This document shows, piece after piece, positions 45,801-59,306 of a stretch of 64,000 bases of DNA (positions within the stretch are counted from its first letter, which is position 1; each line of letters starts with the position of its first letter). A program made the translations under genes and the position numbers. The notes beneath the pieces are model-generated. The model searched no databases and was not told the DNA's origin. It was given only the letters and a program-made list of their open reading frames with translations. This DNA comes from Phoebastria nigripes (lineage: Eukaryota; Chordata; Aves; Procellariiformes; Diomedeidae): positions 2,106,883-2,170,882 of the forward strand of contig JAYKAV010003166.1 of the NCBI GenBank assembly GCA_035582835.1, given 5' to 3'.

Positions 45801-47392
45801 AACTCTGGTGAGAACTAGGAAAGTTAGCAGGCGCACGATCGCAGGAGCACGCTGCTGCTAAACAACCTGAATAGAAGTGATACGATTTACTGAGAAAACT
45901 AAGCTAGATGTTCCTCCAAAAGCCCCAGATTTTGCTCCTGAGGTTTCTGTGCCATAAATCCCATTAGCGATAGGATTTACATGTTGAGATGAGGAGAGGT
46001 AAAGCAGGGTTAAGAAGAAGGTAACACAGATGCTACTTCACCAGCCCCAGCTAATTTTCATGCAATTCTGGTTTTAGATAAAGAGCTTTCCATTGGTTTT
46101 TGTATGAGAACGGTAATGCCGGGTATTCAAAAGGGCTGTAATACACCGCTTTCGTAGCTAAAGCCGCCCGCTTTCTGAACATGCATCCTCAAGGACCACA
46201 GCAGGGAGCAGGGATGTGCATTCAACAACTCTGCTACCAGACTCAATCTCTTCTCCGAGACCTTTCTCGGCTCCAGCTTTGGGGCAGACGATAGGAAAAA
46301 ATGATTTTGAGTGAAGCCCCTACTTGCTAATTGCATTTTGTACTATCAATGGATTATGCTGAGAACTAAGCAGGAGCAGACAAATTTATTCTGTATTACG
46401 GCTATTTCAGGGAGTTATGGTGAACACTGCACTCCTCACAGATTGAGCAAATCTTTCCTTTTTCAACAACATACTTGAACTTGTCCTTATTTTAAGGGAC
46501 AAGATTAAGGCTTTGTTAAAGATGAGCACATGCTTAGTGCTTCACTGGAAACAGATGANCTGAAAAACATCTTTAAATGTTTAACAGAACTGTAGCAACC
46601 AGGATGGCTGTTTTCACAGCCCCATAAACTAGATATTAGAAAAAAAAAGAAAAACAAAACAAAGAAAAGGAAATCCACTTTAGCTGAGATAAACTGAACC
46701 TGGGCACATGTACATACCCCAAAAAGCAACTACAGCCATCTCACAAGCTAAAATGAGCTCCTCTTTCCCAAGAGTGTCAAGTATCTGTGAAAGAGGAATG
46801 TGAGCTGATGCTTCTTTTACTAAAATGATGAAATTAAATGCTACTTTTGAAAAGTTTATATAAAGCTAAGTGAGCAGGATAATCCCAGCCCCTTACGACA
46901 AACCCCTGACATTTTATAACGCATGCAAGATGGGAGGTGTAATCTCTCTGAGCACAGCTCTGGCATAGCTCTGTCCTCCCGCGTTCTTGTGCCTGGGATG
47001 GCCAGCGCAGAGCTCTCGACGCCCCATCACAAACCACCTGGCTCTGAATCACCACCTGCCCCTCACTGCACTTCCCTGGCACAACCTTGAGGAAACTTTT
47101 GTGTAAATCTCTGCAAAATCTGAAATGCAAGTCAAGTTGCTCGAATTAGCTTATAAAGCAGCATCCTCTCGGGGCCCAGCGTTCCAGCCAGGTATTGTGC
47201 TGCCTTTGCTGAAACAAGCAGCTGAATTTTCCAGACTTCCCTGAAATCAATGGCCAAACCTACAAAACACGAGCGGCGAGCCCTGTCAGCCCATGGAACA
47301 GCAGCCGAATCTTTTTGTGAGCCAAATAACAGACTCCCTTGCTGCCCTTACGGAGCCTCAGCACAAAACCAAGTCCTTCTGGCCTTTCTGTT

Positions 47393-47406
47393 CATATATA
47401 TATATA
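47393..47406. repeat. Short (TA)n tract
   Basis: Seven TA units in the LHPP intron. Confidence 0.85.
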
Positions 47407-47666
47407 AACGATGTGGAAACCAGACAAGGATAACTCAAAATGGAGCTGCTGTTGGACGGCTTCCCTGTGGCTTTTGCAGAGCACGGGCTCCTTTTAGCTT
47501 TTCCCATCAGACAGACTTTGCCCCGTGCCTGGGACAAGGTTTCCCCCGCCACGATGGAGAGGCTCTCCCTCTCCCTGCCCCCAGCCACCGCCCTGGCTCT
47601 CTGAAAACCAGAATGCAGGATTTTGTTGCATGACTATAAATGGTGAATTGCATAGGCCAGGAAGGA

Positions 47667-47690
47667 TTATTTATTTATTCGTTCATTCCT
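47667..47690. repeat. (ATTT)n/(ATTC)n tract
   Basis: Tetranucleotide units (TTATTTATTTATTCGTTCAT) in a short row. Confidence 0.75.
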
Positions 47691-50600
47691 CAGCGCGTGC
47701 AAAGCCAAATTCTGCCTGTCTCGTGGGACTGCATGTGAGAGCTAAGGGCCGCGGAATGGTCACTGGGGCGAAGTCCCCAGGTATTGTCGATTGGGTCGTT
47801 TTATTGTGCAAATAAACCTTTCTGAAGCTACAAATGAGGAACATGTTCAGGGCAGAGGGTTTACCATTGCACAGCAGCGTTCTGAAAGCATGCCCACCTG
47901 TCCCTTCTCAACAGAAAATACTAATAGTGAGACTTCAGGTGCCTGCCAAATCTTTACGCATCATGTTATAAAGTGTCATCTGGAGAGGTCCCTCTTATCT
48001 CCCATTTCAAGCACTCTTCTCAGCTTTTCAGCTCTTGTAACCAAGGATAACACCTGAATGGTCCCAGGCACTCTGGTCTGTTCTTCAAAAGCATCAGTTT
48101 GGTTTTCTTTCAACTTCATTCCTCTATTCCCCTTTCTTCCCTTAATGTCTGTTCCTCAAGCTCTGCTCACCTCATTCCCAGGACTGCTCGTCCTGGAGGA
48201 TGCTGTTTGCTTCCCACCCGAGTCGGAAGCCAGGGGCACATCTGGAGGCTCCCAGGTGGTCCTGGCCCTGGTGGGCACCAGCCTGACAGCTCCTTGCAGC
48301 CTCGAAGGTCCCCCAAGGCACCAGCACCCACTGAAAGGTGCCACCAGTGCCAAGACCATTTCTAGCAGTACAATATGACCACACCACAGGAGCACCCACT
48401 GGCCTGGCTGAGCTTTCTGTTTGCCATCTCGAAGCCCTCAGGAGGGCTTAATCCTGTTTTCAAATCTAATCCATTAAACAAATGCATTATCTCTAAACAG
48501 ATTTGCTTTTTTTCTGAGCTCCAGGAAAGCTCTGTGTCAAGTCTCTCTGTTAGACAAGATTTTTGCAGTGACCTTGCTCTGAGCACAGATCCTGGCAAAA
48601 AACTGCCTGCGACAGACAAACCCTCTGTCCTCCAGCATGCCTGCACGTAGGCTTGGCAACTCACCCCAGGAAACACATCAAAAAATGACCTTTTGTGCTT
48701 CTCCTGAACTGCATGACCATGTCCTCTAAGCCCTGAATGGTGCAGGAAACACTAGGAGCTGCCGCTGCACAGCAGTCAGCTCTCCTGCACAGCCAGCAGA
48801 CCCTCGTGAGGATATGTAGCACCACCACTTGACTTTCTGGCCTGGAGTGCCTTGTTATCTCCCCAGGGTGAGAAACTCCAACAGCACTCANGGCTATGCA
48901 ATAGCCTACTCTTTACCCATGGCCTGATCAAAATGAAAAGGGAAGACAGTCCACAGAGAGTCTTTTTCTATTTTCTCAAAGCAAACTAAGGTGTCACCCC
49001 CGTCCCTTCTCCGCTGTGCTTCCAGCTTGGGTTCAGCCCTGACTGCAAATGGCCAACAGCATCCTCAGCTTCACACCCATTAATGCTGAAGCAGGTCAAG
49101 TCATGGTATGAGCACGATGCCGGCCCCACTGGGCTGAGGGGTACGGCCCCACTCGGGGTGCAGGGGCACCAGGGCACGGGAGGTGCAGGCAGAGGTGGCA
49201 AACCCTTTCATGCATGCTGAATCCCTGTGCTATAACTCTTCCCACTTTCCTTGCATTTTTCTTGGGAGATTCAATCAAACCTCTGCACCGTTCCCTGGCA
49301 GGTGATGCCTGTCTTTAGCCAAACTGCTATTCTCACCCAATAACCCATTAAGTATTTCTTTGCCTTCACTTTGGTCCAGGTTCAAATCAGTTTTCAAAAT
49401 ACTGAAGGTTTGGTTCCAGTTCAAGGACAGAAGCCCCAAAGCCCTAGCACTGCTTTCCAGACCGAGCTCTGGACCGTTCTGCCGTTGGTCCGAGACAAGG
49501 TCCCACATGAAGCTGCGTGCTCCCCTCTCCAGCAGCCTGCCAGCGCTCCCGCTCGCAAGGGTTTTTAAAAACCTGAGAAAACTGAAATGACACAGAGATG
49601 GAGTGATTCTGCACTCAACAGGATGACACTCCAACACTTCTTAAATAAAAGTCCTCAAGTTAGAGAAGTGTCCTGNAATTCCACAGACTTTTACAGCATA
49701 ACCTCCAGCTGCAGAGCAGAATCCCCAATTTCACNCAGTGACCAGACGTAGGCATAGACAGAGCCTTTCCTTCCCCTCTGCGCTACTCATTTGAATGGTG
49801 CTTCAAAGACAGCAGCTCTGCAGAGAAGAAAAGAACACTTTCTTTTGACCGTCTATTAACATACATGAAAGTCCTTTCAGAAGATACGAACTCTAGAAGC
49901 TGCTGTACACTTTTCACAAATTGTCTGCTCTTAAAAAATAATACAGGCAGAGGAGTCCTGCCTCCAAGCCAGCAGCAGAAGGCNGTCAGTGCACTGGGCT
50001 GGTCTGAGCTTGAGCAGGGAGCAGCAGCAGCCTGCACCTGGACCTTGTCAAGTGCAAATGATTCCTTTGCTTGTGCACACTCNTCACATCAACAGTGTGG
50101 GGGCAAAAGTAATTGTAGTCGGGGCAAGAAGAGCGCAGCTTTTAAAGGCTGAGAGACAGATGCTCTGAGGGTGTAAATCAGCATCAGTCCACTGGCTGCA
50201 GCAGAACCAGTGCAACTCACCTGTTTGAGGACTTGGCTGGACGTTTATCCCGACCATCTAGCTGCCACAGGCACTGTAAATTACATTTCAACGAAGCCCA
50301 CCGGCCACAGGCTTTGTGCACAAGAGGTAAGGGCATCTTTACTGAGGTGCAGGAAGAAACCCCAAATCTGCATAAGGCTTATTTTGTATTTTTTTCACAT
50401 CATGACCTCAGCTAGGTATATACCAACTTCATGTTAATGGAAATAATCTAAAAGCAGCCTGCCAGTGTGTTGAATTGCCAGCGTCCCATTCAGTGCTCTC
50501 AAGCCAAAGAGCTCCAGCGCTGGATTCAAGGAGCCGGTATGGTTCCCAGCCTCTCCGCACCTGAGCATCTGAGTGACCAACACGGAGGCCACAAGCAGTG

Positions 50601-52217
50601 ATCTGCAGGTAACAGCTATCCTAAATCAGCTCGTCTTCTGGAACAGGGCATCTGGCAAAGGAGAACAAAGCCCCTCTGCCTTGCCCCCACCCTCCTACCA
50701 CATTTGCAGGTCCCCCAAGCCCCTTCGATATTAAAGATCAAGCTGCACGCTTCTTCCATCTATACTAAACAACTACCTGTGTGACACAGAGACAGCCCAT
50801 CAGGCCTCAGGGCTGTTCAGGGATCTGTTTCTGTTTTGCAGCTTTATTATATGCATTACATCTTTGTGGAGATTTCTGCAATCCCGCTCAGGATCTTTCC
50901 TCTCTGTACGCACACGCTCCTGCTGTGAAAGGCAGGCAGGACCTCTATCACCGGACATTCAGTACGGAAGAATGTGATTCTCTGATACTCATTTCCAAAG
51001 TAATTGGAACAAAATAATTATAAGAAAGATTTCTTCCGGGGCTATGCAATTCTTCAAAGCCGGGAGCATATGAATAGTCAAATTGAAATTGAGCGTGCAG
51101 CAGTTTAAACCATCTGAAAGTTAATTTTTCCATATGGCATCAGAAGAAACTTGCTCTGCCTCTCCGATCTTGTCTGCTTTTGCAAGGGAATTTCTTGTCC
51201 AGGTGAAGCAAGTAACCCTGGTCTGGGCTGTGCACCACAGGAGCTGTGCGTTCAGGGCAGCCAGCACTGCCTGCCATGCTGCCAGGACTGCCGAGCTGCT
51301 GGTCGGCCAGGGACTGCCTCCCTCAAACATCACGCAACGGGCCAAATCCTGCCTGCCACTGGCTGAAGGCAAGGTTACCTTGAGCAGGTGAGGGCTGAAG
51401 AGTTAGGCCCAAGGTATATATGGTATCTATGGCCTAGCAAAGAAGGGAAGGCAATTTTTTTTTCTTTGCACTTACAAACAGAGCAGAAGACGAACCCAGC
51501 AGGAAGAAATTCCAGCTCTTTCCTTTTAATTGAAAATAGATCCATAAAATCCTGCTAAGTCTATTGGCTAATGCAAGCGCCGGGAGGCAGCTTAAATACA
51601 CTTCCCAAGGGCAGGGTATGTTACAATCACTACATTTAAAAGTCACTGGGGTCTCAGTTTAAAAATAAAAACTACACGTACGTTCCCTTCTCTCAAACTT
51701 CACTGCATACCCACCTGTTCCTCCTGACCTCCTTCTGCTAACGTAGGGAACCTGATTTTGGAAATGCTCCCAAAGAGAACAGAAATAATGGTGAGTCAGT
51801 GATCAGATTTTCAAACGTGATGTGTCAACTCCGGCGCAGCGGAGTCTCCTGGTGTGCTAAACCTGCCGATCGCGGGAATTCCTACAGGTGGGGGTTGAGA
51901 AGAGGGATTTCTTCACATCCACGAGATCAGTGACCCCCAACAACTATCAGGTCTACTCATGGTTTATAAAGAAAGAAGGAAAAAGAAGATGAAATGTCTT
52001 TAATCTTCCTACTATGCAGGGCACTGCGTATGCAAAAAAATTATATATTTACACGTATAAAAAGTAAACTAAATTCAGACATCAAAAACTGCACCTGAAG
52101 GCCTATGATGATTTTTCATCAATGCATTTTCACTGCATTTTTCGGGTGAGATTATGGCTGAATAGTCAAAAGCGAGTGAAAGGCAGGGAGCAGCACTCAC
52201 TCAGTCCCCACTGCCGG

Positions 52218-52249
52218 GTGGAAAACCACGCTGCATGTGGAAAACCACG
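52218..52249. repeat. Two direct copies of a small hairpin motif
   Basis: GTGGAAAACCACG occurs at 52218-52230 and again at 52237-52249. Each copy is an inverted repeat GTGG-AAAA-CCAC able to form a 4-base-pair stem with a 4-base loop. The copies are 19 bases apart, start to start. Confidence 0.8.
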
Positions 52250-52306
52250 TTGGCATATGACATGGGTCATGTCACTTAACACTGAAGCAAAAGAAAAGCA
52301 CTGCGC

Positions 52307-52376
52307 AGCTTGCTTTTTTTTAAGGTTCAGCTGCTTTAAGGAGCTTGCTTTTTTTAAGGAACGGCTGCTCCAGCAC
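52307..52376. repeat. Tandem duplication, unit about 35 bases
   Basis: AGCTTGCTTTTTTTTAAGG followed by a CTGC-containing tail (52307-52341) is directly followed by AGCTTGCTTTTTTTAAGGA with a similar tail (52342-52376). The copies differ by one T and a few substitutions. Confidence 0.75.
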
Positions 52377-54517
52377 TGTTGGGAAATGGGACTGCAGGGA
52401 AACAGCCCTCCCCAGCCAGAGATGGGGAGCCGGGTCTGGCAGAGGAACTCGCTGCCTTTGATTGCCATCTACTGGAAAGGTGGCTCCATGGCCTGGGACC
52501 TGCTGCTCTGCTGGAGACCAAAAAATTATGGCTTTCTCCCATGGGGAGTTGGACGCTGCAAGCAGGATGCAGGCTCGGAAAGGCTGCCCGGCCAAAGCGA
52601 TGCTCCGCAGGATCCACAGATGTGGTGGGACTTCCAACAGCGCAGCCGAGGTTTTCAGAAACATGGCGTGCTGGTCCCACGAGCAGTCCCACGAGCCTGC
52701 AGATGTCCAGAAAAACCAGGCAGGAAGGCAGAGCCCAAGGAATGAGCATTGCCATGGGAAAGGAGGGCAAGGAAGAGGGAGTCCCTGGCTGCAAGGTTCA
52801 ATCCACAGGAGATTATGGCCCTCCTAGGAGGGGAGAGGAGGGACAGAGCAGCCGTTTAAGGGAGGAAGGGCTTCCTTCCCTTCCAGCTACAGCTAAGTGT
52901 GGGTACGAGTCTCTGAAACCAGACAAAGCTGGNCTGTTGCCTGTGAATGACAAAAGAAGCGAGATTTGGAGAGCATGTCTGAAATCCCTGGGATTTTCCC
53001 ATGAGGATGGACCAAATTTCACCAACTCACTCCACGACACCGACTAGGTTTTCCTCCCCACCCACGTGCTTTCCAGTGCACCAGACAGGCTTATTGTAGG
53101 AAAAGCAAGGCTGATTTATCTGCTTATTTCACATTTCAATTTTTCTGATGCTGATGCTGTTTCCCCCCTNATGCGCTGGTCAGATGCCACACACTGCAAC
53201 AGCCCCAGCACTGTCTGCAGTACCCAAATTACTGGAGGATGCTTTATGCAAACACTCTGCAAGACAGAGAAACAACACTGGGGTGCTTATTTGAGTCCTA
53301 GCTATTTTAGGAAGGTGTTAAATTTAATCTCCTGGGGGGATTATTCCGGTTTTTTTGTGTCTTTTCTTTAAGAACCCCAGCAGATAAGACCAAGGCTGGC
53401 CCAGGGTTGTTTTTTTTTCTGTCCCAGTAATTACGATTTGCAGATAGGAAATCCCTGCCAAGTGTCCCAACTACATGGCATGTGCTGGCTCTGGATGTGG
53501 AGCCAGCATTGACTTGGAAAGCAGGCACAGCAATCTCAGTATAAAGGACACTTCTCCCACACTGTCTTCTGAAACAAGCTTGACAACATAGCAACAGCCA
53601 CGTGGCTTTCTGGAGACAGTGGCCTGTCTTCTTCATAAGAGTCTGGCCACTCTAGGGAGTACATACCCTGCCCCGAGTCCTCCTGCGGTTTTACAGTCAC
53701 ATAGTGCTGTGCCTTTGGAAAGGTCCTCTTTTCACTCGCTGTATGAAAGATCCAGAAAATAAAGGGAGAAAAAGAACTAGCTACCGAGGGGAAACAGTAA
53801 AAGTGATGGCAAACAACATGCGGTTGGTATGCAAACTGCAAACTCAGAACAGATAAACCGAGAGAATAAACTTTTCTCGAATCTCCTGTAATTACACAAA
53901 ACTTCCCTGTTATTTGTAAGGACAGCAGGCTGAACAAGACAGAGGAGAAGCCTAAGCTAACAGCAGACCTTCGTATTTCCACGTTGCCTGTATCTCCAAT
54001 CCAATAAATACACAGTCCAACCAGCTGGCCCGTGCATTACCGTGCCAATAGGTTGTTCTTTATCGCTATTTGTTGCTTGTGCATAGCTTGGACATACAGC
54101 AGAACCAAGAGTTTCCAAAGGGAGTAACAAACATGCCTGAGAAAGTCACTTATTTGGAAATAAAAACCCTTAAAACCACACGGATCATTAGGAACTCATT
54201 TAGGATTTGTGTGACTGGTGTAACCCCAAAACCAGGACCCACCTCCACGGAGGACACCCATTGCTGGTGGGGGACTCGTTCTGCAGCCCGCAGGGCAGCT
54301 CCCCACCGCGTGCTCCCGAAGGGACATTGCAGGGCACAGTGTCCCCGAGGCAGCAGCGAGAGCCCACCAGGACCCCCAGCACATTCCTGCTCCTGCCCAG
54401 TCCCAGGCTTTGGCAGGGACCTGCAGCAAGTGGGGCTGCAGAACAGCCCCCTTGCAATTGCCTCTTCTTGCCTCCCAGCACAGAATGAAGCGTAAGAAGA
54501 AAGCAAGGCAGACACAT

Positions 54518-54545
54518 AAATAAAGAAACAAATAAATAAAGACAG
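54518..54545. repeat. (AAAT)n-like A-rich tract
   Basis: ACATAAATAAAGAAACAAAT followed by AAATAAAG is a degenerate A-rich tetranucleotide tract. Confidence 0.7.
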
Positions 54546-57500
54546 GAATCTGGGGCAAAGAGACAGAGAAGGAAAAAAAATGAGGAAAATGAAAGGATGA
54601 GCAAAGACTGCATGCGTCTGAGATGTAGTAAGGGGAGGGGTTGACTGAGTAAAAAAAAGGCAAATTCGGTGTATTCTGTTCACGGGGCCACACATATCTT
54701 TGTTTAACAGGTTATGCTGCCTCCAGCGTTCCCTGGGTGTCTGCCAGAGATCTGGGCTGACTCTCCATACAAACAAATGGGATTGATTAAATTCTATCAC
54801 ACTCTCAAGGATTTCTACAGGCATATGTCCTATACATTTGCAACGCAGAGATCTGGCCAAATTCCCTGCAGAGTAATTGCTATAGAAAACTGTTGTTTTA
54901 CTGCCTAGTCAATCTTCTAGGAGTTTCCTATAAAGATAGCAGCTCCTGGATTTACTTGGCAATCAGCCACTTTCCAGATGATAGCCACCTGGGATCAAGT
55001 TAGTTTGCTAACCAGCTGAGACAGCGCTGAATACGGATGTAGTTTGCGCTCGATCCAGTCCCAGCCAAATACCGTATCGCAGCCCCCACATCCAATACAG
55101 AAATACTTGGGCAAGACAGTAACGTTCTCAGTTGCTTTTCGTTTCTTGCCACCTCCTGCCAGTTGAGTGGCTGGTCCCATCAACACCGCCTGCCAGGCTG
55201 CCTTGGAGAAGAGGAATGGCCAGTAATCGAGTTAGAGAGCACTGAAAAGGCCAGGCAGAAGTGAGAAGGATGCTGCCAATTACTCTTGTATATAGCTTGT
55301 TTCATATCTCCGCTGTTTGCAGTGCCCTTGCAGAGGGCTGCAAGGTGGGGTTTCTCTCCTGCCACTCTCACAGGACCGTGGACTTTTCCATTCAGAAAAC
55401 ACGGGTGCACGTGAGCTGGAACAAGCACCACAGCTTTTCTGTATGTTCTTCCTTGAGCATTGCTCTCTTGGATAAAACCCACCTGGCCGTGTGCATGGGT
55501 TTTGCTGCGAGTGTAGCGGGGCCCTGGAGCAAAGGCTGGGCTGGTCCAGCACTCCGCTTTCAGCCCCAGATCCCTCTCCACCTACAGAGCCTGGTGATGG
55601 TTTGGTTTGCTTTTCCCCCAAACCTCTCCCTACACCCTTCCATCAAGCTTGCAACACAGCCTCGTTCCTCAGATAAAGTCAGGAGGGCCAGTACAGCTCG
55701 GTACCGAGGCACCGCAGGGTTACAGCATCCTGCTCAGAAGTGCCTGGCTTTTCCTGGGAAGGGATGCCTGCAAGATGTCCCCACACCTGAAGGTCTGAAG
55801 GGGACTGCGCGGGAACGGCTCAGCCATCATCAGCAAGGAGGTCCCTGCTCAGCAACTTCAATCCGTGCAGAAGATGATCTGGGAAGGAAAGCAGAAGAAG
55901 TGCATGCGTGGGTGCAATGCCAGCGTCAGAGAGGGGATTGAGGGAAGTCTTCCATTGCCCTGGTTTGCCCAGAGATGATTTCTGCCCCCAGGACAAGGGT
56001 GTATGATGCTGGGCACTGCCTAAGAGCAGGCAGCCAGCAGCACGCCGGCATCAGGAGGCAGCTGGAGCCGCTGGCACTGGTGACATGCTTGTGTGCCGAA
56101 CCTGGCAGAAGTAGCAACCACACCGGGGCCGGGACAGAGGTCTCCATCTAGACCCCTCAGCAACCAGGATTTGGGCTGCTCACAAAAACCCCTGCCTGAG
56201 CCTCCCAACGCAGAGCCACCCTGCATGACAGCGCAGTGACCCACAGCCAGGCAGGGACGATACCAGGGAGCAGCAAAGCTGTTTATCCATTCCCATCAGA
56301 TCCAGTCGCTCCTTTCGATCCAGGAAGCATCTGTCTGGATGAAACGAAGCTCTGCATTATTATTCAGCGTGGGTAAATTTTAAACGTTTATATGGCAAAC
56401 TCCACTGCTTCCTCTTAATTGTCTTTTTTTTTTTGGTAACAGGCTGTGCTTTGGCAGGGACAAAGCCCTTGAGAATGGTCATATTAGTACACAAGTGTGT
56501 GGGAGGAGGGTGCCAGAAGACGCAATTTTGAGCTAAATAATGTACACTGCAGCTGAAATGGAGGGTCCAAGGCACTGACGGAAGGCAAGGAGGTTACTCC
56601 ATCCCCCTCTCTGCGACCATCCTATTTAACATCTCCTGTAACATGCTTCCCAGAACATTCCAAGAGCCTCTTAGAGCAACTTCTGAGAAACCCTGTGTTT
56701 ACGCGACATGAAAACACTCTCCTGAGACCCAGCGCTGAGAATATTGCCGCAGTGTTTTTTGTAGCTGAAAGCGATCCCAGGTCGGGATTTCAAGAACGCC
56801 TCTGCCTCTTGTGACTGGAGTGTGCCATGTTTTAAAAGTAATAAAAAAACAGGAAGAGAGAGATACATGTGGGATTTGCAAGACCTTTTTCAGCTCTTCG
56901 GGAGTGATGGGAAAGGCTCCCACCGGCTTCAGCCGGAGAGGGACCATACCTGCACATGGCTCTCCAGCCTGGTGAGGCTGCCACATACGGATGGCACGCT
57001 CCCTCGTCCACGGCTGCACCGGAGCTGCTGCACAGCTGGCAGCACGAGCCAGAAGCCACTCCTAAACCTGCCTCTCCCTGCCAGATACCTGGCTTCTATA
57101 ATTTTTGCCCACGCTGCAGCAGGAAATCGGTGAGATACAAAGACCTCAGGAAGTCGCTTTGATTTCCTAACACCTGGAGCGGCTGTCGGCTTTCAGGTTC
57201 AACGAGCTGCCTACAAAAGGGTTGAATGTGGAGCACAGCTAAGGGTACTAGCTCTCTTCAGGACACATGGCAGGGGGTACATTTTGTATTGCCGCCTCCC
57301 CATTTTCCTAAGAACATGCAAATATTTCTTCCTTCCCTTTGCTCAGGCCAACCGTTTTGCAGCTCCCAGGCTAAAAAGCACTGATGTTCCCTAATAAACC
57401 ACCAACCCCGCATCATTCGACACCTTACCCAAACTCTTCAGGACTTGGATGTTTGCAAAAATGTGAGTCAGCCACCAAGGTNAGTGGCAGGCAGGGATGG

Positions 57501-59237
57501 TAGCACGGGAGCTGGGAGCACGGGACTGTAAAGACGCTGCTTCAGCAACCAGGGCACCGAGGCTTCCTGATACACCCCCAAACACACGTTCAGACCCCTC
57601 TTCTCCTCTTGCCTCCCCAATTACCCGACCCATCTGGAGCTTGTGGCCTTCCCGGTGACAATGCAGCAGTACCGGTGACAACGCACCCCTCCTGCGTGTT
57701 CACGTAGGAAGGCGTAGCACGCAAGAGCCGCCACACCAGTTCAGACAGGCAGCCCGATCTAATTGTACATTCTGCTTTCAACAGTGGCCAGTTTCTGACA
57801 GTGGTTTAGGAAAATGTAGGAGATTTTATATTAGAATTTGTGCCCTGAAGGAAAATTGCCTTTTAAATATTATTAGTGAGAATTTGGCTTGTGTCTTGAA
57901 GCACAAAGGCTTACAGTGCTACCGAACCCCTTGGACTGAAACCTTCACTCTGAAGGAGTCAAAGGAAATTTTCCTTCTGTCTTCTTTGGATCAACATTTT
58001 CATCTTTCAGGGTTTGTTGTTTGGGTTTTGTGTGTGCTTATAACAACTCTAAAATCCCACAGTGCTTTAGAGTTGAACAGGAAATCAAGGCTATGCGTTT
58101 CAACTCCTGCAAGGCATCCTGGACTGGAAAAGACAGTTAACTTTCGTGGTATGAAAAGAGTAAATATTCAGCCAAAAGGCAGCACAGCTCATAAACCCAC
58201 AAATGCAGACAGGCCTAGCAATTACGAACTTGCTACAAAAAAGACCAGCAACAATTATTAAACCCCAGTCCAGGCATTTTCTCCTAATATTAAATGATGG
58301 CAGCAAAAGGGCTTCCAGGCCCATAGCTCTGCTCCTTTGCCTGCCTTCATTTTCATGGATTCTGGATAACCTCTTCTCTTTTTTAACAAACCCTGTATTG
58401 TCCCAAAGGGATTTTCCTTCTTGTGCTGCTATTTCAGCTTCTAGCAGAGGTTTTCAGTTTCGATAAGACTCCAGGATGGACAGGTGATAACCACGGCTTG
58501 TCGTAGGGGAACTGCAGTCAGCTCTCCAATTCAAATATGCAATTGCTACTATGACCTTCCCTGCATGGGGAATTTCTGAATACAGATTGCCTCTCCTTAC
58601 ACGCAGGGAAAAAAACACAGATACACTGGAAAGAGGAAAAAATAGGCAGCTCCTGAAGAGGGGATGGAAGGAGCTTTGTTCCCTTCCCTTCCCAACAGCA
58701 CTAACAGCTAAAGCTGCCTACGAAGGCCAGGTACTTCTCGCCTGCAAAGCAAGTGGAAGAAGAGTGTTTCGACTGACTCCGGCTGATTTTTGGCCTGTGC
58801 CTCCCTGTGCTCCCGTCTGCATTCCCGGTTCCCACAGCCTCCGAGAGGTGACAGTGAAAATAACCAGAGCAGCCCATGGGCCGTGCAGATGAACTCCCAA
58901 GTATTTAGATTACTAAACTGCACCTCCATAAATCTAGCCGATCCTCTGCCGCAGGAAAGGGTCCGGGGTGTTAAATAAATAGACAGTAAATTTCAGAGGA
59001 TTTGGTAAAATTAGGATTGTCATTACTTTTCCATTCCAAGAAGACTAATCTTGGTTATAATTATCCCGGCTACATCCAGTCTTTTCAATAGCTCATACAC
59101 TGATAAATGAAGCGTTCGCTCTCACAAATGCCTCTCCTTCCCCTGATGTATGCAATGTGTTCCAGATGGATGGAGAAACCATTTTTTTCTTTTACACTTG
59201 CTAAGCTATTTCCAAACACCCAGTGGGCCAGAGCACC

Positions 59238-59306
59238 AGCAGGTGTAAATCAGCAGAGCTCCGCTGATTCACTCTACTCCTTATAGCAGGTGAGAATCCG
59301 GCCCCC
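59238..59306. repeat. Possible old interspersed repeat relic (copy 3, related type)
   Basis: AGGTGTAAATCAGCAGAGCT, then CCGCTGATTCACTC and GAGAATCCGGCCCC fits a pattern often seen in sauropsid DNA, in which TGTAAATCAGCATAGCTCC is followed by its complement and then by GGATCTGGCCC. It may belong to the same ancient family or a sister family of copies 1 and 2. Confidence 0.35.

Larger units (their letters stand above)
42860..52100. other. Intronic stretch without recognised genes (42.9-52.1 kb)
   Basis: No exon with recognisable protein content was seen on either strand. Simple sequence includes a TA tract (47393-47406) and an ATTT/ATTC tract (47667-47690). A donor-like ACTTACCTCC on the + strand near 43763 would end a - strand exon, but the upstream residues do not resemble LHPP. 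Confidence 0.5.

Noticed and set aside
52122..53047. Overlapping + strand frames of 207 and 222 codons
   Set aside because: They include the local tandem duplications and have no domain, and two frames overlap over the same DNA, as expected of chance in GC-rich intron.
54150..54860. 236-codon - strand frame with a membrane-like phenylalanine/leucine run
   Set aside because: The hydrophobic run comes from an A-rich tetranucleotide tract read in the opposite strand. Nothing protein-like flanks it.
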